DNA from: Barnesiella intestinihominis YIT 11860
Lineage (GTDB): Bacteria; Bacteroidota; Bacteroidia; Bacteroidales; Barnesiellaceae
Length of the DNA stretch: 64,000 nucleotides
Direction of reading: 5' to 3'
NCBI RefSeq assembly: GCF_000296465.1
Contig: NZ_JH815204.1
Span: 124,001 to 188,000, forward strand
Below the pieces are notes generated by a model. The model was given only the letters and a program-made list of their open reading frames with translations, searched no databases and was not told the origin of the DNA. Shown here one piece after another: positions 33,617 to 42,999 of this stretch. Numbering within the stretch: position 1 is the stretch's first letter; each line of letters begins with the position of its first letter. The position numbers and the translations under genes were made by a program.

Positions 33617-35152
33617 ATGAAAAGGACAATTATATCTACTATATCTGTTGTCGTTCTTTCGACTGTCTTGTCGGGCTGTATGGATAAACTCGAAATATTG
33701 CCGAACGACCAAATCATTACCGAAAACTTTTTCGAGGAGGGTTCTCCCGAAGAGATAGAGAGTGGTGTCAATTCTATGTATCAGCGGTTACAGAGTTCGT
33801 ATATGTATAATTTGCGAATGTGGACATTGGATATTGTCGCCGGAGAGGGCCGTGTTGGAAATGAAGCCGGTGGAAACGGTCTCGAAACGACGCAGTTGTC
33901 TAACTTCACAGCGACCAGCGATAACTCCGGGGCTAAGGAATTATGGCGCGGACCCTGGGCGGGAATCAGTCGAACGAATTGGATTTTGACGAATATCGAT
34001 AAATCTCCGAAGATTTCTGACGCAAAGAAAACCCAATACAAGGGAGAGGCTCATTTTTTAAGAGGGTTGTATTATTTCAATCTGGTACGGTTGTTCGGCG
34101 ATGTGCCCTGGATAGACAAGCAACAGACTGCAAGCGATGATTTGCAGGTGTCGAGAACATCGAAAGATATAGTTTACCAGCACATCATTGATGATTTTTC
34201 TGATGCGGCATCGATGTTACCGGCTGTTTATGAAAATACGACCGACATAGGACGTGCGACGAAAGGGGCTGCATTCGGGTTACTCGCAAAAGTTTATTTG
34301 ACATTGAAACGGTACAACGAAACTTTGGTTGCTATCGATTCGGTGATGAATCTTGGAGTTTATTCTCTTAATCGGAAATATGAATGGAATTTCAGCGATT
34401 TGCGCGAAAACGGTCCAGAGAGTTTATTTGAGGTTCAGTATGAAAAAGATGTGACAGCATATAGTGAATTTGATATATTGGGACAAGGAGGGTGGCATCA
34501 CGAGTATATGGCTCCTTTGGCAAGTATCAATATCGGAGGACCGTGGGGAAATTTCGGTTGGTTTGCTGTTTATCCCGAATTTGTAGAAAGTTATGAACCA
34601 GGCGATTTGCGTAAGTCGGTTTCTGTTTGGTGTGAAGGAGATGTCTATCAAGGCTGGTCTTATGATCCTACTTGTTCGCAGACGGGGCATAACGTGAAAA
34701 AGTTCTTGTGTGAAAATATAGGTGTCGACCGGGCGATGGATAGCCCACTTAATTTCCCGGTATTGCGATTTGCCGATGTTTTGTTGATGCAAGCAGAAGC
34801 GTTAAATGAGTTGGGGCGTTCGTCCGAAGCGGCTGCTCTGGCATCTTCCGAGAATGATGGCGGTCCGTTGAATCGAGTACGCGTGAGAGCTGGTTTGCCT
34901 AATGTGACCACTACCGATCAAGTAGAATTGAGAGAAATTATCAGGCATGAACGTCGTATGGAATTAGCGTTCGAGGGTGGACACCGATGGTTCGATTTAG
35001 TTCGATACGATAACGATGGCGAATATGCAAAGACATTTTTCCAAAGTATAGGTAAAACTAATTTTACCACACCTAAGCATTTGCTGTTGCCAGTACCTAT
35101 CGACGATATAGATGCCAATCCTAATTTGTTGCCTAATAATCCGGGGTACTAA
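33617..35152 (+). CDS. susD: SusD/RagB-family nutrient-binding lipoprotein
   Basis: 511 aa. A lipobox ends at VLSGC (Cys21), so it is an outer-membrane lipoprotein capping the SusC barrel. Typical SusD parts are 'EEIESGVNSMYQRLQSSYMYN', 'GEAHFLRGLYYFNLVRLFGDVPWI', 'ATKGAAFGLLAKVYLTLKRYNE' (TPR-like helices), 'PVLRFADVLLMQAEALNELG', 'LREIIRHERRMELAFEGGHRWFDLVRY' and 'LLPVPIDDIDANPNLLPNNPGY' at the C terminus. Sugar specificity is not readable from the sequence; the adjacent GH66 enzyme suggests alpha-1,6-glucan. Confidence 0.95.
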   Translation: MKRTIISTISVVVLSTVLSGCMDKLEILPNDQIITENFFEEGSPEEIESGVNSMYQRLQSSYMYNLRMWTLDIVAGEGRVGNEAGGNGLETTQLSNFTATSDNSGAKELWRGPWAGISRTNWILTNIDKSPKISDAKKTQYKGEAHFLRGLYYFNLVRLFGDVPWIDKQQTASDDLQVSRTSKDIVYQHIIDDFSDAASMLPAVYENTTDIGRATKGAAFGLLAKVYLTLKRYNETLVAIDSVMNLGVYSLNRKYEWNFSDLRENGPESLFEVQYEKDVTAYSEFDILGQGGWHHEYMAPLASINIGGPWGNFGWFAVYPEFVESYEPGDLRKSVSVWCEGDVYQGWSYDPTCSQTGHNVKKFLCENIGVDRAMDSPLNFPVLRFADVLLMQAEALNELGRSSEAAALASSENDGGPLNRVRVRAGLPNVTTTDQVELREIIRHERRMELAFEGGHRWFDLVRYDNDGEYAKTFFQSIGKTNFTTPKHLLLPVPIDDIDANPNLLPNNPGY

Positions 35153-35224
35153 AATCGGGATTAGTTTTCCCACAGAGAGAAAAAGTATTGAGCGAAAAGC
35201 TTGTTTGATGTAAAAATGTAAATC

Positions 35225-38200
35225 ATGAAAATACGAATTCTAACATTATTGTTTTCTGCTTTTATTATAGGAGCGAGTTATGCTCATGACGATCTTGTGT
35301 ATAGAACCGCTTCGGAGTGGAGCTTCGATGCTGGAAATCAGTCGACTATTTCGGAAACGTACGGTTCTGCATTCTTGGGCGGGGCGGTGGTTGCCGATTA
35401 TAATGGCGACGGTATTCCCGACATTTGTGAGATAGATACATCGGGCGAAGAGATACGTTGGATATGGAAACTGGGTAACGGCGATAATGAATGGAGCAAT
35501 ATTGAGGCTATAACGTTTGGAGAAACGGCTACCGATAAATGTGCGGTAGGTGATTTTAACGGTGACGGGAAAGCCGATATTGCCGTGATGAGATCCGGTT
35601 CTTCTTTGGCTACGTGGTATATAGATTATGCTCCATGTGACGGACAGTTCGATGAAAAGGGGAGATTCGGTTTATCGGGCGATATTCCGTTGTCGGGCGA
35701 TTTCAATGCCGATGGAGTAGATGATATTTGCGTATATCGCCCCTCTTCCGGTACTTGGTATGTTTGTTTTGCCGATATCTCAGGGTATCCAGAGTTCGAG
35801 AGCCATTTGGCTATTAATGGAGTTTTGTTCGGAACGTCGGGCGATATTCCTTTTGTGGGCGATTTTGATGGCGATGGGTATGACGATATGGCTTTGTTAC
35901 GAGCATTGGAGAGCCGCGTGTTGGTTAATCTATATGATCGAAAGAAACCTAAATATGAGCATTATGCCGATCTAAACGGTGTCGGAGTTTCTGATTTGGA
36001 GATTACTGTTCCAGTACAGAATGTAGTGGCTGTTTCGGCGGCAGACATTGATTTGTCCCGTCCTAAATCATTGCCTTTGGCTACGCAGGAAGAGGTGGGA
36101 GCAGAGGTAAATCTGCGACATGGCTGGACTTGTATTTTCGATAATTCTCTTGATGTGGATAAATGGGCTGCTGCGTTGCAATATGCGGGTATCAATACAT
36201 TGGAATATCACCCGTGGATGAGAGCTCATGAGGAGGTTGCACCGGAGACCGAAACATGGAATACGTATGTCGGTGATGACCGTTTGTGGACCAGCAAGGC
36301 TATGATGAAACAGAAGGTAGAGAAGTTTCGATCGATAGGAGGGCGTTCAATTTGTTATACAGGTATTTATGCCAGTACACCAGCATTTGCTCTTGCACAC
36401 CCCAGTTGGGCCATGAAAAATGAGGCTGATAAAAGTTTCATGACATACGGGGGATCTTATCTGTATTTAATGTCTACTAACGAGAATGTGAACGCTCCTT
36501 ATGAGGTGAACGGAAAGAATTATAAGAGCTTTAATGAATATTTCATAGCGCAGGCCGTCGCTGCTCAACAGGAATATAATTATGACGGTTATCGTTGGGA
36601 CTGGTATGGTTTGCCGGAAACGTATGTTTGTGACGGATTGGCCGGTACGGGAAATTTTTCTTATGAAATGGCACAATTTGTCAACCAATTGGATATTGCT
36701 GTTAAGGAAGTAAGGAGCGATGTTACGACTACGGCATTGCAACTTCCTTCGACTAGTGGAAATGTGCCCCATTTGACGACGGGAGCAGTGGTCAATCATC
36801 AGTTTATGGAACTTTGGCCGTATGGTACGGGAACAAAATATAGTGATTTGTATCGTGATATTTATGATGCTAAATCGCGTTATCCCGATAAACCTGTGTT
36901 CGCTAATTTTTATCCTCCGACGGAAATGAATTTATCGACCAGTTGGCCGGTTGAAAACATAGATTACCAATTCGCTACCTGTCTTTCGGCAGGAGGATAC
37001 CCGTCTGCGCAGGTGGTCGACGGAGTTGCCGGATTTACCGATCCTGTACCGTTTCATGCCGTAAATTATCCGGCAAGCGTACTCGAACGTATCGCCCAGT
37101 GGAATAAATTTGTTGCTGCTTATGGTGCTTATTTCTATTATTCGAATCCGGCTTATCTTATTACCGATTATGTCCGGGGAGACTTTACGGTTTCGGGGAG
37201 TAATAGCGGAGTGTTCGGGACGTTGAAAAAGCGTTATGATAAAAGGACACGTGAGATAGATGCTTTTGTCGTGGATCTTGTGAACTATGGCAACAGCCTA
37301 GATTTACGTTGGGACGAAGTTAATACAGTTCCTTCTTCTACACAGGTTTCGGTTTCATTTACTTTACCCGATGGTTTTGTCGCATATAAACTGTATTGCA
37401 TTACTATCGACGGAAGAAACGAAGTTCCCTATTCCTTGAACGGCAATAAAGTGGAGGTTTCTCTTCCATCGGTGTCGGTATTTGCTTCGTTGGTACTGAC
37501 TTCGACAAAATCGCAAGAGCTCCCTTCGGAACCGAGCGGGGTAGGAAGTATGCCAGAATTGTTTACATTCGGTTATGATGCGAAAGGTGAGACTTTAAAT
37601 AAAGATGAGGCTACCTATATCCCTGTCATGCAAGAGGGGAAACCTTATGTAGTAGCCAGCGAGTTCGGCGGGAATGTGGCCGAGTGGTATGAAATCACGG
37701 ATGCTTATCAGGGAGAATCCGCTATTCGCGTGACTGCCGGCGATATTCGGTTCAATACGACGGACAACGGAGCAATTCGGATTCCTATCGAAAAATTCAA
37801 CCGGTTCAAACTTGCTGTTCGTTCGAATAATACGACTGCCTCATGGTTCGGATTCCGACTATTGAAACCGTCTGAAACATCGTCTGTGTGGGAATCGAGG
37901 GACTTGTATTATCGCGTAGGTTATAGTCAGCCTAATATCGCTTATATCACATTGACTCCTGTGAAACCGCAGAACGGAGTATGGGTAGAATATAAGCGGG
38001 ATATTTTGAGCGATGTGATTGGTCTGTGGGGTGTGGAATGGGCAAATGCGATCGTAACCGATGTGCATTACGGACCGGTAGATAGAAATAGTGCAGACTA
38101 TGATAACTTGATTTTTATGTCGCCCGATTATAACAGTGGAATCGATAATCAAAAAAAAAACGACAAAATAAAGTGTTGGACTGAAAACGGTAGAATATGC

Positions 38201-38410
38201 ATTGAGGGTTCCGATTTTTATCGGGGGAAAGAGTTCCGTCTACAAATTACCGATTTGTCGGGGCGGGTAATTGGTATGGAAGACTGCATTGTAGATAGTT
38301 ATCGATTATTATCCGAGACGATACTTTCGATGCCGGGTGCATATTTTATACAGGTCATAGATAAAGAAACTGATGTGACGGTGCTGCAGATCCGTTGCAT
38401 CGCAAATTAA
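35225..38410 (+). CDS. GH66 dextranase-like enzyme with N-terminal FG-GAP repeats and T9SS domain
   Basis: 1061 aa. After a signal peptide (ending ASYA, residue 20) come four FG-GAP/VCBS-like repeats at about 56-235 with Ca-binding loops DYNGDGIPD, DFNGDGKAD, DFNADGVDD and DFDGDGYDD. A GH66-type barrel follows at about 295-770: 'WAAALQYAGINTLEYHPWMRAHE', 'GGRSICYTGIYAS', 'EYNYDGYRWDWYG' (likely nucleophile Asp459), 'HQFMELWPYG' (likely acid/base Glu529), 'FATCLSAGGY'. The order matches streptococcal dextranases. A beta-sandwich and a T9SS-type C terminus (about 985-1061) follow. GH66 enzymes cut alpha-1,6-glucan internally or form cyclic isomaltooligosaccharides. Placement after SusD fits a surface endo-enzyme. 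Confidence 0.8.
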   Translation: MKIRILTLLFSAFIIGASYAHDDLVYRTASEWSFDAGNQSTISETYGSAFLGGAVVADYNGDGIPDICEIDTSGEEIRWIWKLGNGDNEWSNIEAITFGETATDKCAVGDFNGDGKADIAVMRSGSSLATWYIDYAPCDGQFDEKGRFGLSGDIPLSGDFNADGVDDICVYRPSSGTWYVCFADISGYPEFESHLAINGVLFGTSGDIPFVGDFDGDGYDDMALLRALESRVLVNLYDRKKPKYEHYADLNGVGVSDLEITVPVQNVVAVSAADIDLSRPKSLPLATQEEVGAEVNLRHGWTCIFDNSLDVDKWAAALQYAGINTLEYHPWMRAHEEVAPETETWNTYVGDDRLWTSKAMMKQKVEKFRSIGGRSICYTGIYASTPAFALAHPSWAMKNEADKSFMTYGGSYLYLMSTNENVNAPYEVNGKNYKSFNEYFIAQAVAAQQEYNYDGYRWDWYGLPETYVCDGLAGTGNFSYEMAQFVNQLDIAVKEVRSDVTTTALQLPSTSGNVPHLTTGAVVNHQFMELWPYGTGTKYSDLYRDIYDAKSRYPDKPVFANFYPPTEMNLSTSWPVENIDYQFATCLSAGGYPSAQVVDGVAGFTDPVPFHAVNYPASVLERIAQWNKFVAAYGAYFYYSNPAYLITDYVRGDFTVSGSNSGVFGTLKKRYDKRTREIDAFVVDLVNYGNSLDLRWDEVNTVPSSTQVSVSFTLPDGFVAYKLYCITIDGRNEVPYSLNGNKVEVSLPSVSVFASLVLTSTKSQELPSEPSGVGSMPELFTFGYDAKGETLNKDEATYIPVMQEGKPYVVASEFGGNVAEWYEITDAYQGESAIRVTAGDIRFNTTDNGAIRIPIEKFNRFKLAVRSNNTTASWFGFRLLKPSETSSVWESRDLYYRVGYSQPNIAYITLTPVKPQNGVWVEYKRDILSDVIGLWGVEWANAIVTDVHYGPVDRNSADYDNLIFMSPDYNSGIDNQKKNDKIKCWTENGRICIEGSDFYRGKEFRLQITDLSGRVIGMEDCIVDSYRLLSETILSMPGAYFIQVIDKETDVTVLQIRCIAN

Positions 38411-38439
38411 AATAATGTATAACAATAAAAGTGATTACC

Positions 38440-39546
38440 ATGAGAAAAATTGTCTTTTTATTAACAGCTTTATGCTTATCCATGAGTGCATGGAGTCAGG
38501 ACGGATTGGTATATTGGTCGCAAGCCGACGGTTACAAATTCGATTTTGATTTAGATGGAACGGTAGATTTTTCGTTACCGACACAAACGACTGATAAAGC
38601 TATTTCGCAAGTATTTGTGTTCGATGCGAATGGCGATGGGTATTTCGACCTTTGTGAGCTCGATTTAAACGATAATCTCATTAATTGGATTTTTTATTAT
38701 AATGATGGGAATAATAACTTCGTAGACCCTCAAACAGTCATATATGGCATGTCGGAAGGAGATAAAAAATTGGCCGGAGATTTTAATGGTGACGGTATCG
38801 GCGATGTGGGTATCCGTCGCGATAATGAGTTTGGCCTTTGGTGGCTGATTACGTTCCAAGCGATGGCTCCTGATGTAAACCAACAGTTCGGAATTAGCGA
38901 TAAAGACTTATTGGTTGCCGGAGATATGAATGGAGACGGGCAGGACGATATAGTGTGCTATGATAAGGGTTCTTGGTTATGCTCTTTTACTCCGTCAGAT
39001 ACGGAATATAAGACTCCCGATTTTGTCTCAAAAGATGTGCAGGTGACTTTCGGTACATCGTACGATATACCTGTGTTGTGCGACGTGGACGGTGACGGGT
39101 ATGCCGATATGGGGTTGTGTTCTGTCGATGACGAGGAAGTTAGTTTTAATCTCCATAGTGCGACGAAAACTGCAAATAACGGATATAGCAGCGATAATGG
39201 TCGAGGTACTTTCGATAAGGTTGTACTTATGCCTTCGGGTATAAATCCTACTTGTGTATGTGCTGTAAAGAGTAAAGGAACGACCGGCATCGAATCGGAG
39301 CATGCCGTGGCAAATGTCAGTGTATATCCTACCTTAGTACGGGCTGGGGATTCTTTTACCGTGAAAGGTAACGATGTGACGAAAGTGAAAATATACGGTA
39401 TGATGGGACAACTTGTTAAGGAAATCGATACCGACGGTAGCATGTCGACGGTTGTCGTTTCGGTTGATGGTTGGGCTCAGGGAACATATTTTGTTTGTTG
39501 CGAAAGTGAAGGTGCCGTTTCTTCGTCTAAATTAATCGTTCAATAA
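38440..39546 (+). CDS. FG-GAP repeat protein with T9SS domain, companion of the GH66 enzyme
   Basis: 368 aa from the ATG at 38440; the GTG at 38431 is less likely. Signal peptide ends SAWSQ. Three to five FG-GAP-type loops are visible: DFDLDGTVD, DANGDGYFD, DFNGDGIGD, DMNGDGQDD, DVDGDGYAD. A T9SS type A domain ends the protein ('VSVYPTLVRAGDSFTV', 'VKIYGMMGQLVKEID', 'GTYFVCCESEG'). It looks like the N-terminal half of the preceding GH66 protein without its catalytic domain. It may be a glycan- or calcium-binding surface protein that holds polysaccharide near the enzyme. No enzymatic motif is seen. Confidence 0.7.
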   Translation: MRKIVFLLTALCLSMSAWSQDGLVYWSQADGYKFDFDLDGTVDFSLPTQTTDKAISQVFVFDANGDGYFDLCELDLNDNLINWIFYYNDGNNNFVDPQTVIYGMSEGDKKLAGDFNGDGIGDVGIRRDNEFGLWWLITFQAMAPDVNQQFGISDKDLLVAGDMNGDGQDDIVCYDKGSWLCSFTPSDTEYKTPDFVSKDVQVTFGTSYDIPVLCDVDGDGYADMGLCSVDDEEVSFNLHSATKTANNGYSSDNGRGTFDKVVLMPSGINPTCVCAVKSKGTTGIESEHAVANVSVYPTLVRAGDSFTVKGNDVTKVKIYGMMGQLVKEIDTDGSMSTVVVSVDGWAQGTYFVCCESEGAVSSSKLIVQ

Positions 39547-39561
39547 GTGAATTGAGTCTGT

Positions 39562-42249
39562 ATGAAAATCTATTTGAAATATATATTTCTGTTTCTTATT
39601 GCCGGGAGTATCTTTTCTTCGTGTAACCAAAAAGATGAGAAGGTGTATTCTTTTTGGGCACTTCAAAATAGGGCGACGGGAGAATATTTGTATGAAGACG
39701 ACGGCGAATGTAAATTCAGCCGTGAAAAGCAAGGCGATAAGTCTTTGTGGAAAATAGCGGCTGCTGAGGGCGATCATGTTTGTATCGTAAATAAGAAGAG
39801 TGGTAGATATTTGTCTCTCGATAATGGGCAGGTCGTTTGTTCTGTGGTCGATCAACCGGTTACCGAATCTGCCGAATGGTACTACGGGAATTTCGATTTT
39901 GTTACTCAAACTAATAGCGGCTGGTACACAATTTCGAATCGTTCGGCCGAGTCGAATTTGCATTTGGTGGAAAAAGATGGTACACTTTGCATGCAGGATA
40001 ACGCAAACAGAAATACCGATTTTTCTGCCCATTGGACTTGGGTGAGAGAAGAGGGTACGCCTTTGCCTTATTCTTTTACTCCCGATGGAGTTACGGATGC
40101 TTCTTTTTTGGGAATACGAACGGCTAAGGCTATTTCTCCAACCGAGATACACTCCGATTATCACGGAGAGAAAGTATGGAAATTATCTCAGGATATTTCG
40201 TCTTTTCCGAAATTTTCCACTGAAAACAATTTGTTGATAGAGACTCTGTACAATATGGCATTGGAAGAGATGTTGATGGATGTGCGCAGCGACAGCACAT
40301 TTAGGGCCGGCGCTCTTTGGCCCGATACATGGACTCGTGATGCCGTGTACAGTATATGGTTCAGCTATGCATGGATTATGCCGGAAGTGTCTCGGAAAAC
40401 TCTCGATAAGCAGACTCTTCGTAATCCTCGCGAGGCCTTGCAGGACACAGGTAGCGGAGGTTCATGGCCTATATCGACCGACCGTGTGGTGTGGGCACTC
40501 GCTGCTTGGGAGTACTATCTGTACACAGGAGATAGTTCGTGGCTCGAAGGTGCTTATGAAGGTTTGAGCTATACGGCTCGAAAGGACATTCATGTAGCAT
40601 TCGATAAACGCATAGGGCTGTTCAAAGGGGAGACTTGTTCGATGGACTGGCGTACCCATACTTATCCGAATTGGTTTACCAATGTGACGATAGGCAGTTC
40701 GTTTTCCTGTGGAACAAATGCGCTGCACATGTTCATGTATGAGTTTTTGTCGAAGACGGCCGGCATACTCGGTAAACCAGAAAGTGAGAAAACATATTGG
40801 GAAAGTTTCAGGAATGTGTTGAAGGATTCGATAAACAAACATTTCTGGAACGAAGACAAAGGTTTATACGAGTGTTACTTGTATCCCGAAATTTCGGGGT
40901 ATAAGGCTTCGGAACGGGTCGGTGTCATGTCGAACGGACTGTGTGCTGTTTTGGGAGCGAGCACCGATGAGCAAATTCGCCGTATGGTCGGTAATTTCCC
41001 GCTATATCCATACGGGGCTGCTGTTCTTTATCCTTCTATTCCCGACGATTTTGCATACCACAATAAAAGTGTTTGGCCGGTTTGGCAAACACCGTATATG
41101 TATGCGGCTCGTCAGGTGGGCAATATATCGGCAGTGGAACACATGGCGGCTTCTTTAACGAGAGCTTCGGCTCTTTTCCTGACACATAAGGAGAATATGA
41201 CTTACGACACCGGATATGATCGGGGTACAGCTTTGAACTCGGATAGGCAACTGTGGTCAGTTTCTTCCTATATCAGTTTGGTGTATAGAGTTTTGTTCGG
41301 CATGAATTTGACGGAACGAGGAATCGCATTTAATCCTGTTGTACCCGATATGGTGAACGGCTGGCTTTCTTTGTCGGATTTCCGCTATCGCGATGCGACG
41401 ATAGATATAAAGGTATCTGGAAAGGGAAATCGGGTGAAATCGTTGAAAGTCAATGGCGAGAAACAAGCATTGCCTTTTGTCCTTCCGGCCGATAGTAAGG
41501 GGGAATATTCGATCGAGATAGAAATGATGATCGATGAACCGAAAGGCAAAATAAATTTGGTGAAGGCTGGACCCGGGAAATGTTGGTCGCCGGTAGAACC
41601 TGTTTTGGTATTGAACGGTTCGACTCTAAGTTGGAAGGAAGAGGAAAATATGAAGTACTACCTTCATTCCAATTTTTCTGAGGAGGATAAACTGGTAACC
41701 TCTCCTTACGATTTAATTGGGGCTCCCGATGGATTTTATTCGGTTTATGCTGTCGATGAAAAAGGATTTGCATCGGATATGTCCAATGCGGTTGTTTATT
41801 CTACTTGGCAATCGGTTTGTGAAGCGGAGCAGAGCTCTCATTCAGGAACGGTTTCTAATCTTCACAAAGGATTTTCGGGGAGTGGCTTTGTTATCGATTT
41901 GTTTGCACGTCCGGCTAATGTGAAGTTTCAGGTACAAGTCCCCGAGGCCGGCGATTATGCCATAGCCCTTCGGGGTGCTAACGGACACGGGCCGCATGGT
42001 ACATGGTGCGCCATACGTTCGGTGGCAGTGGACGGAAACGACGCCGGTACATTCATTTTGGAAGCAACAGGCGATTGGAAACAATGGTTGGATTCCAATT
42101 ATATTGTTCTTCGAGGGTTGAATGCCGGAGAACATACGGTGTCGCTTTCTATCGATCCTGAGAAGAAAGGATATGACTTTAATATGTCGCATGGACGGGA
42201 AGACGCTAATGATTGCCATATCGATTGTTTAAAGTTGATTCGACTTTAA
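39562..42249 (+). CDS. Six-hairpin glycosidase lipoprotein with N-terminal trefoil and C-terminal CBM-like domain
   Basis: 895 aa. Lipobox IFSSC (Cys21), so it is probably anchored at the outer membrane. Residues about 28-165 look like a ricin-type beta-trefoil ('WALQNRATGEYLYEDDGE', 'CIVNKKSGRYLSLDNG', 'TISNRSAESNLHLVEKDG'). Residues about 210-640 form an (alpha/alpha)6 barrel: 'GALWPDTWTRDAVYSIWFSY' (a GH15-like WxRD), 'GSGGSWPISTDRVVWALAAWEYY', 'FKGETCSMDWRTHTYPNWF', 'SVWPVWQTPYMYAARQVGN', 'GYDRGTALNSDRQLWSVSSYI'. The last about 130 residues ('CEAEQSSHSGTVSN') resemble CBM35/CBM6. It is probably an exo-acting partner to the GH66 enzyme. The exact GH family is not certain (GH15-like or another six-hairpin family). 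Confidence 0.65.
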   Translation: MKIYLKYIFLFLIAGSIFSSCNQKDEKVYSFWALQNRATGEYLYEDDGECKFSREKQGDKSLWKIAAAEGDHVCIVNKKSGRYLSLDNGQVVCSVVDQPVTESAEWYYGNFDFVTQTNSGWYTISNRSAESNLHLVEKDGTLCMQDNANRNTDFSAHWTWVREEGTPLPYSFTPDGVTDASFLGIRTAKAISPTEIHSDYHGEKVWKLSQDISSFPKFSTENNLLIETLYNMALEEMLMDVRSDSTFRAGALWPDTWTRDAVYSIWFSYAWIMPEVSRKTLDKQTLRNPREALQDTGSGGSWPISTDRVVWALAAWEYYLYTGDSSWLEGAYEGLSYTARKDIHVAFDKRIGLFKGETCSMDWRTHTYPNWFTNVTIGSSFSCGTNALHMFMYEFLSKTAGILGKPESEKTYWESFRNVLKDSINKHFWNEDKGLYECYLYPEISGYKASERVGVMSNGLCAVLGASTDEQIRRMVGNFPLYPYGAAVLYPSIPDDFAYHNKSVWPVWQTPYMYAARQVGNISAVEHMAASLTRASALFLTHKENMTYDTGYDRGTALNSDRQLWSVSSYISLVYRVLFGMNLTERGIAFNPVVPDMVNGWLSLSDFRYRDATIDIKVSGKGNRVKSLKVNGEKQALPFVLPADSKGEYSIEIEMMIDEPKGKINLVKAGPGKCWSPVEPVLVLNGSTLSWKEEENMKYYLHSNFSEEDKLVTSPYDLIGAPDGFYSVYAVDEKGFASDMSNAVVYSTWQSVCEAEQSSHSGTVSNLHKGFSGSGFVIDLFARPANVKFQVQVPEAGDYAIALRGANGHGPHGTWCAIRSVAVDGNDAGTFILEATGDWKQWLDSNYIVLRGLNAGEHTVSLSIDPEKKGYDFNMSHGREDANDCHIDCLKLIRL

Positions 42250-42271
42250 TAAAGTCTTATTGTTTATTTAG

Positions 42272-42315
42272 GAAAGAGAATATCTTGCTATGCAGGGTAT
42301 TCTCTTTCTGTTTTT
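42272..42315 (+). terminator. Terminator of the susCD operon
   Basis: A 13-bp stem (42272-42284 with 42296-42308, one G-T pair) followed by TGTTTTT, 22 bases after the stop of the lipoprotein glycosidase gene. Confidence 0.85.
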
Positions 42316-42412
42316 AACGGACTTTTTATGATCCTGCCAAAAATCTATTTGTCGGCGGTTTAATCATTGGAAGAATAAGAAAGAATATTTTTAAATTTAA
42401 GAAAATAATTCC

Positions 42413-42420
42413 TATATTTG
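42413..42420 (+). promoter_or_regulatory. -7 box of the tandem secreted-protein genes
   Basis: TATATTTG, an exact -7 box, 50 bases before the first start codon; the -33 position reads TTTT. Confidence 0.6.
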
Positions 42421-42470
42421 ACTAATAGATTGTTCGAATAGGTCTTAGTAGTGATAATAAAAATTTCAAT

Positions 42471-42995
42471 ATGGAAATGAGAAGAATATTTTCGGTCGTT
42501 GTCTGTGCGGTGGGAATTTTTTTCTCCATGACAGCCGGGAGCAAAGACGAGTGCTTGAACAGTTACGTATCGGCGGACAGTTTGCTCCTGTACGAATATT
42601 ACGAAACGTATGTTATGATTCGGCCTTTGAACTATCTACGGGTATTTCCGGAGCAGAAAGCTGTTGCGCCGGACTGGTTTCATTATCGGGACAGGGTGAT
42701 AGAGCTTCGTGTTCTTGCGCTGAGGAAGCGGATTAGGGAGGAGTATCCGCAGGATTATCCTTTGGGGAGAGGATCCGTACGTGTGTGGCTCATGTTTTCT
42801 CTTCGTACGGGTGAATTGGTAACTGCTGAGTTAATGTTTCTAAAAGAGGTATTAGAGGTTGTCGACAGTTTCCCCGCACGGGAGATTATTGCGATGTGCA
42901 TGAACTCCGATTGGAGTGGAAGTACATATATAATGGAGCATGAGCCGGATAAATATGATAATATGTACACCGGATATCTTTTTTCACCCTATTAG
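42471..42995 (+). CDS. Small secreted protein of unknown family, copy A
   Basis: 174 aa. Signal peptide at about 1-24 ('RRIFSVVVCAVGIFFSMTAGS'). The mature part has 'DECLNSYVSADSLLLYEYYE', a variable centre, 'VAPDWFHYRDRVIELRVLALRKRI', then 'SVRVWLMFSLRTGELVTAELMFLKEVLEVVDSFPAREIIAMC'. The last piece faintly recalls the beta-alpha-beta end of TonB-like domains, but I do not recognise the family. It lies 4 bases before a near-identical copy. It sits between the PUL terminator and a histidine kinase gene. Function unknown; likely periplasmic. Confidence 0.6.
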   Translation: MEMRRIFSVVVCAVGIFFSMTAGSKDECLNSYVSADSLLLYEYYETYVMIRPLNYLRVFPEQKAVAPDWFHYRDRVIELRVLALRKRIREEYPQDYPLGRGSVRVWLMFSLRTGELVTAELMFLKEVLEVVDSFPAREIIAMCMNSDWSGSTYIMEHEPDKYDNMYTGYLFSPY

Positions 42996-42999
42996 TGTC

